36,059 nt of DNA, taken from positions 1 to 36,059 of the forward strand of contig CAZLFA010000044.1 in the NCBI GenBank assembly GCA_964558665.1, written 5' to 3'. The stretch's first letter is position 1, and every line of letters starts with the position of its first letter. Origin of the DNA: CAZLFA01 sp964558665 (GTDB taxonomy: Bacteria > Desulfobacterota > Syntrophia > Syntrophales > PHBD01). A model generated the notes under the pieces. That model saw nothing but the letters and a program-made list of their open reading frames with translations. It was not told where the DNA came from and did not search any database. The position numbers were made by a program, and so were the translations under genes. Of this stretch, positions 8,459-16,350 are shown piece by piece.

Positions 8459-8533
8459 TGGTAGGCACGCAGGGATTTGAACCCTGGACATCCACCGCGT
8501 CAGGATGGCGCTCTCCCCCTGAGCTACGTGCCT
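8459..8533 (-). tRNA. tRNA-Val (anticodon GAC)
   Basis: A complete cloverleaf on the minus strand: acceptor AGGCACG/CGTGCCT, D stem GCTC/GAGC, anticodon stem CCATC/GGTGG with loop CTGACGC (anticodon GAC), variable loop ATGTC, T stem CAGGG/CCCTG with loop TTCAAAT. The discriminator A and a genome-encoded CCA follow. The acceptor pairing extends two further base pairs in the flanking DNA, which could mislead end placement; the TA at positions 8-9 fixes the frame used here. Confidence 0.95.
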
Positions 8534-8564
8534 ACATAAAGATCCTTCCTCCGAAAAGCGGTAC

Positions 8565-8593
8565 TTTCTAACAGTAAAACACTGTTATGTCAA
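8565..8593 (-). promoter_or_regulatory. Promoter of tRNA-Val(GAC) with an inverted repeat in its spacer
   Basis: On the minus strand, TTGACA (complement of 8588-8593), a 17-bp spacer and TAGAAA (complement of 8565-8570) lie about 30 nt upstream of the tRNA. Nearly the whole spacer is the inverted repeat TAACAGT-N5-ACTGTTA (8569-8587). Confidence 0.65.
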
Positions 8594-8633
8594 GGTAAAT
8601 ATTGACGACACATATCATCATTTAAAAAGCATC

Positions 8634-9185
8634 TCAAGGAGGAGACTGAGAAGCATTATTTATGAATCTGACTCCAATAATCATGTAATACAGCCCGGAA
8701 AGAACTGTAATCATAGCTGTAGCCCAAAAAAGCAAATCCGTATAAACATATCTTAATCCGCTCGAAACACAATAGGACAAAAGCACCACAAAAACCGTCA
8801 TTATCTGGAGAAAAGTCGTCATTTTGCTTATTATGACAGGCCGAATCTTAAAAGGGATGGATAACATCGTCAGTATCGAAATCCCAAGCAGAATTATACA
8901 GTCCCGGCTGATAACAATAACTGACAACCATCCCGGTATAAATTTCTTGATGGCAAGGGTCACAAAACAGCTTATGATAAGAGCCTTGTCGGCTATCGGA
9001 TCCAGGTAAGCACCCAAGACTGTCTGTTGCTTTAGCACTCTGGCAAGAAACCCGTCGAGAACATCAGTCAATCCCGAAACAACCAGCAAAATAAGGGCCG
9101 TGCAGTAAAAACCGCCCATCAGGTAGATAACGATTACCGGCACCAGAACAATTCTTGATAATGTCAGAAAATTAGGAATATTCAT
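8634..9185 (-). CDS. pgsA: CDP-alcohol phosphatidyltransferase (PgsA type)
   Basis: A 183-residue integral membrane enzyme with several hydrophobic helices. Residues about 41-63 carry the complete family signature DG-x2-AR-x8-G-x3-D-x3-D (DGFLAR ... LGAYLDPIAD), the metal and CDP-alcohol site. The N-terminus MNIPNFLTLSRI is typical of phosphatidylglycerophosphate synthase, which condenses CDP-diacylglycerol with glycerol-3-phosphate. A phosphatidylserine or cardiolipin synthase of the same superfamily is less likely but not excluded. It is the last gene of a minus-strand run, 43 nt after the FecR-domain gene. Confidence 0.85.
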   Translation of the reverse strand: MNIPNFLTLSRIVLVPVIVIYLMGGFYCTALILLVVSGLTDVLDGFLARVLKQQTVLGAYLDPIADKALIISCFVTLAIKKFIPGWLSVIVISRDCIILLGISILTMLSIPFKIRPVIISKMTTFLQIMTVFVVLLSYCVSSGLRYVYTDLLFWATAMITVLSGLYYMIIGVRFINNASQSPP

Positions 9186-9228
9186 ATAGTGCCGGGGTTC
9201 TCTTTCACGATTATTCGTTCAAATTAAA

Positions 9229-10005
9229 CTATTCAGACTGTTCTTTGTCTCGCGCCTTATTCCAGTCAACCCATTCATCACGATCTTCCTGCTCGGTAAA
9301 GCTTCTGGGTTTATCAGGAACACCTTTACTGGAAATGTTAATCTGCTGCATTGATCTGATAAGATATACCCACTCTTCCATTGTTATTTTTTTGGGACCA
9401 GCCACTGTCGTTGGTCCCGAAACCTTTGTAGGGGCACCCAGCACGGGCGGTTTTCTGGTCTCAGGTGTTACAGCCTTATCTCCACCGCCGGTAACGGCAA
9501 CTTCGCCATCGTAAACCTTTACGACTGCTGATGTGTCATCATTGACATTTACACGATAAATCGTACCGCGGACACCGGCAACGGCGTGTTCACACGACAC
9601 TTCGAAACGACTTTTGCCCCCGATGATCCTGGATACATTTGCCCATGTCCGACCGACAGCCACATTAATTCTCACATTGCGCGAATTAGCACCTGTATCA
9701 AGTTGCACAATTTTAAAACGGCTGTTCTCGGCGAAGCGAACTTTGGATTTGTCAGGCATCATCAACTCCAAACGAGCCTTTGAACCGGTGGTCACCTCAT
9801 CGCCTCCATGCAGATACTGCCTTGATGAAAGTGTTCTCCAATCTCTTTTTCCCGCTGACAAAACCTGGGCTGAACCCGTCAGGCTGTTGACAAATGCCTG
9901 CCCCTTTCCCATCTTTAAAGACATAACTCTCTGCGCTTCAGCCGGCAATGTAATAAGAAGCATGCTGACAACCACCAATATAATTAGCAGATGGTTCTTC
10001 TTCAT
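9229..10005 (-). CDS. Exported FecR-domain protein
   Basis: A 258-residue protein with a Sec signal peptide (about residues 1-24, cleavage near AEA-QR), then a FecR domain (about 38-175: LHGGDEVTTGSKARLELMMP, ENSRFKIVQL, EHAVAGVRGTIYRVNV, VKVYDGEVAV). The last 80 residues are proline-rich, then charged and probably helical. In TonB systems FecR transduces signals to a sigma factor through an N-terminal cytoplasmic part and a membrane helix. This protein has neither, and no sigma gene is nearby, so it is a periplasmic or surface FecR-only protein of unknown role. The GGAGG Shine-Dalgarno 5 nt upstream supports the start. It lies between the lipoprotein gene and pgsA. Confidence 0.85.
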   Translation of the reverse strand: MKKNHLLIILVVVSMLLITLPAEAQRVMSLKMGKGQAFVNSLTGSAQVLSAGKRDWRTLSSRQYLHGGDEVTTGSKARLELMMPDKSKVRFAENSRFKIVQLDTGANSRNVRINVAVGRTWANVSRIIGGKSRFEVSCEHAVAGVRGTIYRVNVNDDTSAVVKVYDGEVAVTGGGDKAVTPETRKPPVLGAPTKVSGPTTVAGPKKITMEEWVYLIRSMQQINISSKGVPDKPRSFTEQEDRDEWVDWNKARDKEQSE

Positions 10006-10023
10006 AGTTGCCTCCTTTATCTT

Positions 10024-10626
10024 TTATAAATCCGGGCCATCCGGAAGGGTTTCCATTGTCTTGTCTACAATTTGCTGCATGAGCGGTTCAAAAATCTGGA
10101 CTGACTTCAAATCCACTCTCTGGCGTGTAATATCAAAATTTCTTTCTCCCGTTCGATATTTGGTCTCCCAAAGCACTCCTCCCGTCTTCACGTCCCGCAT
10201 TTGAAAACCGGCAGACAATGCAGTGCTTGCAAACAAAAGCGTAACCGAACGATAACTTTCCTGGAGGGTTATAAACATCACAGCATCTACTCCCAACATG
10301 CCACCTAAAGCTTTCGCGTCGCTCATAGATGCAGCATCAAGCTTTGCTATACGCTCGTCTATTACATTAAAAGGAATTTTGGGATACCCCTTCTGATACA
10401 TGGCATCCAGTATTTTTCCCCGCATCATGGATGCGGCCTTATCATCCGATGTTTTGTTTGATACAGGCATTATGGCAACAAGCCGTAATCCTCTTTTCGC
10501 GTAATCGGAAACCACCATATGGGGTATTTTTGATGCGCAACCAGAAAATACCAGTGCCGTGATCACCATTGCAAGGACCTGGAGAAGCATCTTTTTATTA
10601 TGATTCTTTTCGTTAATTTGATCCAA
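10024..10626 (-). CDS. Lipoprotein of the GNA1162/DUF799-like type
   Basis: About 200 residues with a lipoprotein signal ending in the lipobox VFSGC, so it is probably lipidated and anchored in the outer membrane. The mature part contains RLVAIMPVSNKTSDDKAAS and LGGMLGVDAVMFITLQESYR, resembling the alpha/beta fold of GNA1162-like and related peptidoglycan-associated lipoproteins; the family call is moderate. I prefer the TTG at 10626, 7 nt after GGAG, over the TTG at 10632 and the ATG at 10590, which lacks a Shine-Dalgarno. With that start it overlaps the upstream gene by 14 nt, implying translational coupling. Its neighbours, an FlgT-like protein and a FecR protein, suggest a shared envelope function. 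Confidence 0.7.
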   Translation of the reverse strand: MDQINEKNHNKKMLLQVLAMVITALVFSGCASKIPHMVVSDYAKRGLRLVAIMPVSNKTSDDKAASMMRGKILDAMYQKGYPKIPFNVIDERIAKLDAASMSDAKALGGMLGVDAVMFITLQESYRSVTLLFASTALSAGFQMRDVKTGGVLWETKYRTGERNFDITRQRVDLKSVQIFEPLMQQIVDKTMETLPDGPDL

Positions 10627-11278
10627 TATCAATCTCCATAATATTGCTTGATATTTTTCTTGTTCTGGAAGTTGATGTCAGGTTTGCGAGCTTCTCTACA
10701 AGGCCATCAATCTTTTCATCCGTGTAAAGGCCGAAAATCACTTGGTCTGATTTTATCATTTTCGGTATAATCCTGCCCTTACCATTTGTCCTGTTTACTA
10801 GAAAATTCTTCACACGGCTATAATCGTTATAATGTTTAATCCCTTTGGCATCAATTGTAATTTCTTTAAAGCGATTATCACCGCTCCGGGATTTGAAATC
10901 ATTCTTCAGATATCTCTTGTCAATGTCAACCTTTACCTCAACGCTGTATAAAATTCCCGACTGTTTTTCCGATAAAATGCCGTACTGATATACGTACTTT
11001 TCAATCTGCTGGTCATTTAATTTATCCACGCTGTTACTATCCAAAGCCAAAAAATCTACAGCATCGACAACCGCCCTCCGAAGGGCATCCCTGATTGCAA
11101 TGTCTCGCGTACGCGTCAAATCATCATTTATTACCACGGCCTGGCCTTCTATTGTTCTTACAAACAGATTCTCATTTTCCTGGCTGCCGGCCGTTAAAGC
11201 TCCCTGAATAAAAGTAAAAGCAATGATCAAAACAGCAGATAAGGCGATTCTTGATAATCTATAGACAACACAAGCCAT
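10613..11278 (-). CDS. Exported protein with FlgT N-terminal-like domain
   Basis: A 221-residue protein with an N-terminal signal or anchor (about residues 7-30). Residues about 38-130 resemble the N-terminal domain of FlgT and related periplasmic proteins: GQAVVINDDLTRTRDIAIRDALRRAVVDAV, followed by a beta-rich segment (LYSVEVKVDIDKRYL). FlgT forms the H ring of the sodium-driven flagellar motor, but this domain is also found in non-flagellar proteins, and no flagellar gene is nearby, so a flagellar role is not claimed. The start follows the preceding small gene's stop codon by a few nucleotides; the 3' end overlaps the lipoprotein gene. Confidence 0.65.
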   Translation of the reverse strand: MACVVYRLSRIALSAVLIIAFTFIQGALTAGSQENENLFVRTIEGQAVVINDDLTRTRDIAIRDALRRAVVDAVDFLALDSNSVDKLNDQQIEKYVYQYGILSEKQSGILYSVEVKVDIDKRYLKNDFKSRSGDNRFKEITIDAKGIKHYNDYSRVKNFLVNRTNGKGRIIPKMIKSDQVIFGLYTDEKIDGLVEKLANLTSTSRTRKISSNIMEIDIGSN

Positions 11279-11284
11279 GGCAGA

Positions 11285-11617
11285 TCAAAGGATTCCGTCA
11301 TCATTCTTTAATTTTTCTATCTCCTCACGGATAATCCGTTCGGCAATCTCAGGAAAAAGCTCTCTCGCAATTCTTTCAACAGTCTCCGCCACCCTTTTTG
11401 CGATCATTTCTTCCATCCCCTGCTGCACCGGCTCCGATAAAGGTTTTTCTTCGATCACATCAGTGAGTTCAAACACTTTTACATTTGCTTGTGCGAACTG
11501 CTGCCGGGCATCTTCTCCAGTACTCAGCTGTTGAGGTTCTTCAACAACATCAATGAGATCAAAAATAGTCTCTGCTGGTTTAGGAGTCCCGGAATTTATT
11601 CTGCCATAATCATCCAT
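11285..11617 (-). CDS. Small acidic protein with C-terminal amphipathic helix
   Basis: A 110-residue acidic soluble protein with no signal peptide. The first 60 residues are low in structure and contain a repeated FDLIDVVEE / FELTDVIEE motif. The last 45 form a charged amphipathic helix (RVAETVERIARELFPEIAER) resembling the short C-terminal helices on several deltaproteobacterial regulatory and polarity proteins. I do not recognise a named family. It lies just upstream of the FlgT-like gene and is probably co-transcribed with it, so it may be the cytoplasmic component of that envelope cluster; this is inference. Confidence 0.6.
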   Translation of the reverse strand: MDDYGRINSGTPKPAETIFDLIDVVEEPQQLSTGEDARQQFAQANVKVFELTDVIEEKPLSEPVQQGMEEMIAKRVAETVERIARELFPEIAERIIREEIEKLKNDDGIL

Positions 11618-11703
11618 ACTGTATATTTCGCCACTTTTCCCTCTAACCTGATTCTCTAAAAGCTAACACATATATAACCACAGTTCAAGGAATTAGTCTC
11701 AGG

Positions 11704-12558
11704 CTAAGTCTTTTGTTTCGTTGTCAAATCATATATCCTTTTTTTCTGTACCCCCGTTTCTGAAGCAACCTGTTTTATGGCATCACGGCAGGAAATCGCT
11801 CCTGCATTGAGAAGCTCTTCGATGCGCATTGATATCTGCTCATCCGAGCATGAGCCAAGATCTCCGCGAAAACCTTCTATGACGACAGTGAACTCTCCCT
11901 TGGCTGCTCTGCATTTTAATACATTTATCACGTCGGTCAAAGAACCCCTTATTATCTCTTCGTGCAGCTTGGTCATCTCTCTCAGCACAGCTACCTTTCT
12001 GTCGCCTAGAATGGATGAAGCGTCGATGAGAGCATCTGCGATTCTTTTCGGTGATTCATAAAAAACAATAGTTGATTCTTCCTGCCTGAGTTCTTCGAAC
12101 AGTTGACGACGATGCTTGGAACGCACAGGAAGAAAGCCATGGAAGACAAATCTGTTGATGGGCAAACCCGAAACGCTCAGTGCCGCTATTACGGCTGATG
12201 CACCCGGAATAGGCACAATCTGTATATCGCTTTCCACGGCTTTTGTTATCAGGAGGTAACCGGGATCAGATATTCCCGGTGTGCCTGCATCAGACACATA
12301 AGCAACGTTTATTCCCTCCAGAATCCTGGATACAATGAAGATTCTTTTTTGCCGCTCATTATGCTCATAAAGGCTGGTTATAGGAGTATCAATATGATAA
12401 TTTTTAAGAAGAATCTTTGTTCTCCTTGTGTCCTCCGCGGCTACTAGGTCCACTTCCCTTAATACCCTGAGAGCCCTGATTGTAACGTCTTCGAGATTCC
12501 CGATCGGAGTAGCTACAATGTAAAGCTTACCTTTTTTCCCGCGGACCACTTCATCCAT
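11704..12558 (-). CDS. rsmI: 16S rRNA (cytidine-1402 2'-O)-methyltransferase
   Basis: A 284-residue SAM-dependent tetrapyrrole-methylase-fold enzyme that methylates the ribose of C1402 in the ribosomal decoding centre together with RsmH. Diagnostic motifs: LYIVATPIGNLEDVTIRAL at the N-terminus, VAAEDTRRT, SDAGTPGISDPGYLL, PIPGASAVIAALSVSGLP, and FVFHGFLP. The ATG at 12558 is chosen; a TTG 18 nt upstream is possible but has no better Shine-Dalgarno, and the conserved region starts well after both. It is the first gene of the minus-strand run leading to the envelope cluster and is divergent from the UDP-sugar operon. Confidence 0.95.
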   Translation of the reverse strand: MDEVVRGKKGKLYIVATPIGNLEDVTIRALRVLREVDLVAAEDTRRTKILLKNYHIDTPITSLYEHNERQKRIFIVSRILEGINVAYVSDAGTPGISDPGYLLITKAVESDIQIVPIPGASAVIAALSVSGLPINRFVFHGFLPVRSKHRRQLFEELRQEESTIVFYESPKRIADALIDASSILGDRKVAVLREMTKLHEEIIRGSLTDVINVLKCRAAKGEFTVVIEGFRGDLGSCSDEQISMRIEELLNAGAISCRDAIKQVASETGVQKKRIYDLTTKQKT

Positions 12559-12632
12559 AGCGCCTTGATTCCACAAACCATCTCATGAAGTCAGCAAATT
12601 ACAGAAATGACAAGTCATTCCTTTGTTTTTTA

Positions 12633-12661
12633 TTGACAGGACAAAACTGTTTGTGTTTTAT
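12633..12661 (+). promoter_or_regulatory. Candidate sigma-70 promoter of the UDP-sugar operon
   Basis: TTGACA (12633-12638), a 17-bp spacer and TTTTAT (12656-12661) lie about 65 nt upstream of the first ATG. A TATAAC (12659-12664) is also present but at a 20-bp spacing. Confidence 0.45.
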
Positions 12662-12727
12662 AACAGCCTCTAACCGATATTGCCAGAAAGAATATTTGTT
12701 AGAAAAATCCTATCTTCGGAACTGACA

Positions 12728-13657
12728 ATGAAGAAACGCATATTGGTCACAGGTGGCGCGGGATTTCTTGGTTCTCACCTTTGTGAGCAATTGTTGTCCA
12801 GAGGAAATCACGTTCTTTGCCTGGACAATTTATACACAGGCAGCAAAGAAAATATTCTGCATCTCTTTGATAATCCTCTTTTCGAATTTATACGTCACGA
12901 TATAATAAATCCCATTAATCTCGAGGTCGATGAGGTCTATAACCTTGCCTGTCCGGCATCTCCTGTTCACTATCAGCATAACCCGATCAAAACAATAAAG
13001 ACAAATATCATGGGCACGATCAACACATTGGGTATAGCGAAGAGAGTCAGAGCCAGAATTCTTCTGGCATCAACCTCCGAGGTTTATGGTAATCCCCAGG
13101 TACATCCACAGAAAGAAGACTACTGGGGGAGCGTAAATCCCATAGGCATTCGCAGCTGCTATGATGAAGGGAAAAGAGCTGCGGAATGCCTGATGATGGA
13201 TTATTTTCGGCAGAACAAAGTCAATATTAAGATTGTTCGAATATTCAATACATACGGACCGCGTATGGCGGAAAACGATGGTCGTGTTGTAAGCAACTTC
13301 ATTATCCAGGCTCTGCGAGGCCAGGATATAACGGTATACGGAGACGGTTCACAGACCAGATCATTCTGCTATGTGGATGACCTCATCGAAGCGATGATAT
13401 TGATGATGGCTACACCGGATGGATTTACAGGCCCTGTTAATATCGGAAACCCGTCAGAGTACACCATACTGGAGCTGGCCAAAATGATAATATCTATGAC
13501 GGGCAGCAAATCAAGGATTGTTTTTACGAGCCTGCCGCAGGACGATCCTACGCAGCGCAAACCCGACATTTCCCTGGCATATGCGAATCTATCATGGCAA
13601 CCGAAGACGGATATTGAAGAAGGCTTAAGACATACGATTGTGTACTTCAAAAAATAG
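12728..13657 (+). CDS. UDP-glucuronate decarboxylase (UDP-xylose synthase)
   Basis: A 309-residue extended SDR that oxidises and decarboxylates UDP-glucuronate to UDP-xylose with bound NAD. Motifs: Rossmann GGAGFLGSHLCEQL at the N-terminus, ACPASPVHYQHNPIKTIKTN, the catalytic Ser/Thr in LLASTSEVYG, the YxxxK pair as CYDEGKRAAE, RIFNTYGPRM, and the UXS-typical GDGSQTRSFCYVDDLIE. The TTG at 12680 would add 16 residues without homology, so the ATG at 12728 directly before KKRILVTGG is used. The next gene makes its substrate, which supports UDP-xylose rather than a generic epimerase. The enzyme resembles plant and animal UXS closely, as is usual for this family. Confidence 0.93.
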   Translation: MKKRILVTGGAGFLGSHLCEQLLSRGNHVLCLDNLYTGSKENILHLFDNPLFEFIRHDIINPINLEVDEVYNLACPASPVHYQHNPIKTIKTNIMGTINTLGIAKRVRARILLASTSEVYGNPQVHPQKEDYWGSVNPIGIRSCYDEGKRAAECLMMDYFRQNKVNIKIVRIFNTYGPRMAENDGRVVSNFIIQALRGQDITVYGDGSQTRSFCYVDDLIEAMILMMATPDGFTGPVNIGNPSEYTILELAKMIISMTGSKSRIVFTSLPQDDPTQRKPDISLAYANLSWQPKTDIEEGLRHTIVYFKK

Positions 13658-13691
13658 TTACTTAGTGAAGAACAGTGGGGTCGAACAAATT

Positions 13692-15074
13692 ATGTCGTTT
13701 GAAAGAAATATACTTTGCATAGGTGCCGGATATGTAGGTGGGCCTACAATGGCCATGATTGCTCACAAGTGCCCTCAGTATAAAATTACAATTGTCGATA
13801 TCAACAGCGCCCGCATAGCTGCATGGAACTCAAATAGTCTTCCCATTTATGAACCCGGCCTTGACGAGATAGTTTTCAATACCAGGGGGAAAAATCTTTT
13901 TTTCAGCAGCGACATAGACAAAGGCATTGAAGAGAATGATATAATTTTTGTCTGCGTGAACACCCCGACAAAGACTTTTGGCGTGGGTGCCGGCATGGCG
14001 GCGGATGTTCAATACCTCGAAAGTACAGCCAGGCAGATTTTGAAACATGCTGCAACGGCAAAGATAGTAATCGAGAAAAGTACAATTCCCGTTAAGACGG
14101 CTCAAGCCCTGGAGAATATCCTGAACTCTGATCACAACGGCCTGCAGTTCGATGTTTTATCCAATCCCGAGTTTCTGGCTGAAGGATCGGCGATGAAGGA
14201 TCTGGAAAATCCCGACCGGATACTGATCGGTTCCAAGGAAACCGCAAGCGGCATCAAAGCGAGGGACACACTGGTGGATATTTACGCCAACTGGGTACCC
14301 AGGGAGAGAATAGTAACATCCAATATCTGGAGCAGTGAGTTGTCCAAACTTGTTGCCAATGCCTTTCTGGCACAGAGAATTTCATCAATTAATGCTATCT
14401 CCGCTTTGTGCGAAAAAACAGAGGCCAATATTTCAGAAGTTTCAAGAGCAATCGGCATGGACAGCCGCATCGGTGCGAAATTCCTAAATGCCAGCATTGG
14501 TTTTGGCGGTTCCTGTTTTAAAAAAGACATCTTAAATCTAGTCTACCTGTGCAGGAGTTATGGACTGGAGGAGGTCGCTGATTATTGGGAAAGCGTCGTT
14601 AGAATTAACGAATACCAGCAGAACCGTTTTCTCATGAACATACTCCACACCATGTTTGATACCCTGGCCGGAAAACGGATATGTCTGCTCGGTTTCGCAT
14701 TCAAGGCAAACACCGGCGATACAAGGGAAAGCCCGGCCATTTTCATCGCTCGAAAACTGCTGCAGGAGCAGGCAGAAGTTGTCATTTCCGACCCGAAGGC
14801 ACTGGCAAATGCCCGTCTTGATCTCGAAGGTGTAACCGGTAATGTTCATTATGAAGAAGACCCGTATAAGGCGGCTGAGGGGGCTCACGCCATCGCCGTC
14901 CTTACTGAATGGGATATCTATCGCAATCTGGATTACAAAAAAATATTTGAGCGCATGATAAAACCTGCTTTCCTTTACGATGGACGGAACATACTTAATC
15001 ATCAACAATGCTTCGATATCGGCTTTAACGTCTATCCCATAGGCAGGGCTTTCCTTACTCATCTGAAAGGTTAA
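13692..15074 (+). CDS. UDP-glucose 6-dehydrogenase, animal/plant type
   Basis: A 460-residue NAD-dependent enzyme that oxidises UDP-glucose twice to UDP-glucuronate. Motifs: GAGYVGGPTMAMIAHKCP, NSLPIYEPGLDEIV, GKNLFFSSDI, VNTPTKTFG, STIPVKTA, SNPEFLAEGSAMKDL, catalytic cysteine in IGFGGSCFKKDILNLVYLC (Cys near residue 276), and FKANTGDTRESPA. These are characteristic of the eukaryotic-type branch; common bacterial Ugd/TuaD proteins begin GxGYVGL and carry VGTP. The ATG at 13692 is preferred to a frame extension of 18 residues overlapping the upstream gene. It starts 34 nt after the decarboxylase gene, so the two form a UDP-glucose to UDP-xylose pathway. Confidence 0.95.
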   Translation: MSFERNILCIGAGYVGGPTMAMIAHKCPQYKITIVDINSARIAAWNSNSLPIYEPGLDEIVFNTRGKNLFFSSDIDKGIEENDIIFVCVNTPTKTFGVGAGMAADVQYLESTARQILKHAATAKIVIEKSTIPVKTAQALENILNSDHNGLQFDVLSNPEFLAEGSAMKDLENPDRILIGSKETASGIKARDTLVDIYANWVPRERIVTSNIWSSELSKLVANAFLAQRISSINAISALCEKTEANISEVSRAIGMDSRIGAKFLNASIGFGGSCFKKDILNLVYLCRSYGLEEVADYWESVVRINEYQQNRFLMNILHTMFDTLAGKRICLLGFAFKANTGDTRESPAIFIARKLLQEQAEVVISDPKALANARLDLEGVTGNVHYEEDPYKAAEGAHAIAVLTEWDIYRNLDYKKIFERMIKPAFLYDGRNILNHQQCFDIGFNVYPIGRAFLTHLKG

Positions 15075-15079
15075 ACTTA

Positions 15080-16291
15080 ATGTATTCTGAACTCGTTGAT
15101 ACGCTTGTTATTCCCGGTGATAAAAAAATTGTTTTTTTGATAATGGACGGGCTGGGAGGTTTGCCCATGCCCGGCTGCGATAAAACAGAGCTGGAAGCCG
15201 CGGCAACACCTAACCTTGACACACTTGCTAAAGATGGCGTCTGCGGTCTTCTCGATCCGGTAGGTTACGGAATAACCCCGGGCAGCGGTCCCGCTCATTT
15301 TGCCCTTTTTGGTTACGATCCGGTAAAGAATTCGATCGGCAGAGGAATCCTGGAAGCGGCGGGGGTTGATTACCCCATGACAGAAAAAGACCTGCTCATC
15401 AGGATTAATTTTGCAACCGCCGACCGTGACGGATTCATTACAGACCGCAGAGCGGGACGTATCGACAACGAAACGAACAAAAGAATATGCAGCAAACTGA
15501 GAAACCATGTAAAACTGGCAAATAAGAATATCGAGGCCATCTTTGAGCCCGTCAAGGAACACCGGGCATTGCTTGTACTGCGTGGTGAAGGCCTTCGCGA
15601 TGAAATTATGGAGACAGACCCTCAAAAAACAGGACTGGCTCCCATCTCCCCCAAGTCGCTGATTCCGGAAGCCAGGGAAACAGAATTAATGCTGACTGAT
15701 TTATTAGAAAAGGCAAAAGCTGTATTATCTGACGAAGACAAGGCGAACATGCTGCTGCTCAGGGGTTACGCAAAATACCGCCGTTTTCCCAGTTTAGAAG
15801 AGCGATTCGGATTAAATCCTCTTGCTATTGCTACTTATCCAATGTACCGGGGTATCGCAAGGCTTCTCGGAATGACTGTACACAAGGAAGCAGAAAACAT
15901 AGAAGATGAAATAAAGGCCCTAATAGAAAATTATAATCATTTTGATTTCTTTTTCATACATGTGAAGGCCACCGACTCGCGGGGTGAAGACGGTAATTTC
16001 GATGAAAAGGTCAGGGTCATCGAAAAAGTCGATTCGCTTGTTCCCCGCATCGTTGAACTGAAGCCTGACGTCCTGGTAGTAACGGGCGATCATTCGACTC
16101 CTGCTGCGTTGGCGGGTCATAGCTGGCACCCCGTCCCTGTTCTTTTATCTTCGGCGACGTGCCGGCCGGATCGTGTCGAACATTTTGGAGAACGTGCTTG
16201 CACAGGCGGAGAGATTGGCCGGATGCCCATGGTCAATCTCATGGCTTTAGCCCTGGCACATGCGGGAAGGCTGGAGAAGTTCGGCGCCTGA
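15080..16291 (+). CDS. apgM: Archaeal-type cofactor-independent phosphoglycerate mutase
   Basis: A 403-residue alkaline-phosphatase-superfamily enzyme interconverting 3- and 2-phosphoglycerate in glycolysis and gluconeogenesis. Metal-site motifs: LIMDGLGGLP near residue 20, TPGSGPAHFALFGYDP with the nucleophile serine, HVKATDSRGEDGNF, and C-terminal VVTGDHSTPA followed by HSWHPVPVLL. Length and motifs match ApgM (COG3635) rather than the longer GpmI. It starts 5 nt after the UDP-glucose dehydrogenase stop codon with AAAGG upstream, so it is co-transcribed with the UDP-sugar genes although it belongs to central metabolism. A hairpin follows the stop codon. Confidence 0.95.
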   Translation: MYSELVDTLVIPGDKKIVFLIMDGLGGLPMPGCDKTELEAAATPNLDTLAKDGVCGLLDPVGYGITPGSGPAHFALFGYDPVKNSIGRGILEAAGVDYPMTEKDLLIRINFATADRDGFITDRRAGRIDNETNKRICSKLRNHVKLANKNIEAIFEPVKEHRALLVLRGEGLRDEIMETDPQKTGLAPISPKSLIPEARETELMLTDLLEKAKAVLSDEDKANMLLLRGYAKYRRFPSLEERFGLNPLAIATYPMYRGIARLLGMTVHKEAENIEDEIKALIENYNHFDFFFIHVKATDSRGEDGNFDEKVRVIEKVDSLVPRIVELKPDVLVVTGDHSTPAALAGHSWHPVPVLLSSATCRPDRVEHFGERACTGGEIGRMPMVNLMALALAHAGRLEKFGA

Positions 16292-16299
16292 TAAATGAA

Positions 16300-16333
16300 G
16301 AGAAGGCGGGATTTATACCCGCGCCTTCTCTTT
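16300..16333 (+). terminator. Terminator between apgM and the convergent fadD
   Basis: GAGAAGGC-GGG (16300-16310) pairs with CCC-GC-GCCTTCTC (16318-16330) with a 2-nt bulge, then TTT. The T-run is short on the plus strand. It lies between convergent genes and may serve both. Confidence 0.6.
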
Positions 16334-16350
16334 CAGATACATTTCATTTA

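Noticed and set aside
9229..10005. FecR-type anti-sigma regulator of iron uptake
   Set aside because: There is no cytoplasmic N-terminal domain, no adjacent ECF sigma factor and no TonB receptor; a signal peptide directly precedes the FecR domain.
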